DNA of 14,031 nucleotides from an uncultured bacterium (GTDB lineage: Bacteria > Patescibacteriota > Minisyncoccia > CAIUEV01): contig CAIUEV010000012.1 in NCBI GenBank assembly GCA_903898335.1, forward strand, positions 1 to 14,031, written 5' to 3'. The notes below the pieces were generated by a model that saw only the letters and a list, made by a program, of their open reading frames with translations, was not told where the DNA came from and did not search any database. Positions 13,965 through 14,031 of this stretch are shown piece after piece. The first letter of the stretch is position 1. Each line of letters opens with the position of its first letter. A program made the translations under genes and the position numbers.

Positions 13965-14031
13965 GGGCCGTTAGCTCAGTTGGTAGAGCGCTACATTCGC
14001 ATTGTAGAGGTCACCGGTTCGATTCCGGTAC
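13965..14031 (+). tRNA. tRNA-Ala (anticodon CGC), 3' end cut by window edge
   Basis: The cloverleaf fits base by base: acceptor 5' strand GGGCCGT (13965-13971), D arm GCTC/GAGC (13974-13989), anticodon stem CTACA/TGTAG with loop TTCGCAT and anticodon CGC at 13998-14000, variable loop AGGTC, T stem ACCGG/CCGGT with loop TTCGATT (14018-14024). The first two bases of the 3' acceptor strand (AC) pair with T7 and G6. The last five acceptor bases, discriminator and any CCA lie beyond the edge, so the alanine identity pair G3-U70 cannot be checked. Confidence 0.93.

Overview
The window reads as chromosomal housekeeping DNA from a small-genome bacterium of the Candidate Phyla Radiation (Patescibacteria, most like Parcubacteria). 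This assignment is inference. It rests on moderately AT-rich, tightly packed genes, near absence of Shine-Dalgarno sequences, a membrane protein of the two-helix type IV secretion pilin type common in CPR genomes, an unusually long nucleoside diphosphate kinase, and zinc-ribbon forms of S4 and L28. The standard code fits: no gene needs TGA read as an amino acid, and TGA ends the HIT gene.

Region 1 (1-3800, minus strand) is a co-directional gene-expression operon read right to left: rpsD (S4), rpoA, rplQ (L17), rplM (L13), rpsI (S9), rpmB (L28), then 7 bp later a NuoE-like [2Fe-2S] subunit that runs off the left edge. It is the alpha operon fused to the L13-S9 pair. rpsM and rpsK, which usually precede rpsD, are absent; instead a divergent promoter region (3741-3899) separates rpsD from a penicillin-binding protein gene. 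A good sigma70-type promoter for rpsD has its -35 box inside a perfect 8-bp inverted repeat.

Region 2 (3900-8855, plus strand) is an envelope cluster: a bifunctional class A penicillin-binding protein, a single-pass membrane protein of unknown function, a two-helix pilin-like protein with a cysteine-rich tail, and pth (peptidyl-tRNA hydrolase). The pth 3' end overlaps the convergent tilS gene by 29 bp.

Region 3 (8827-12750) holds tilS (minus), a multipass membrane protein resembling a CPBP protease without catalytic residues (plus), then dnaB and recO (minus, recO upstream of dnaB by 9 bp). recO is divergent from ndk.

Region 4 (12829-14031, plus strand) holds ndk, a HIT-family hydrolase, an AT-rich block of 17-bp tandem repeats flanked by 27-nt inverted arms, and tRNA-Ala(CGC), cut off by the right edge. 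Apart from the 3' end of this tRNA and the NuoE-like gene, all genes are complete. No insertion sequence, phage gene, CRISPR array or rRNA was found. The least explained parts are the two envelope proteins at 6238-8232, the repeat block before the tRNA, the NuoE-like gene in a ribosomal operon, and the unusual Ndk, Pth and CPBP-like proteins.
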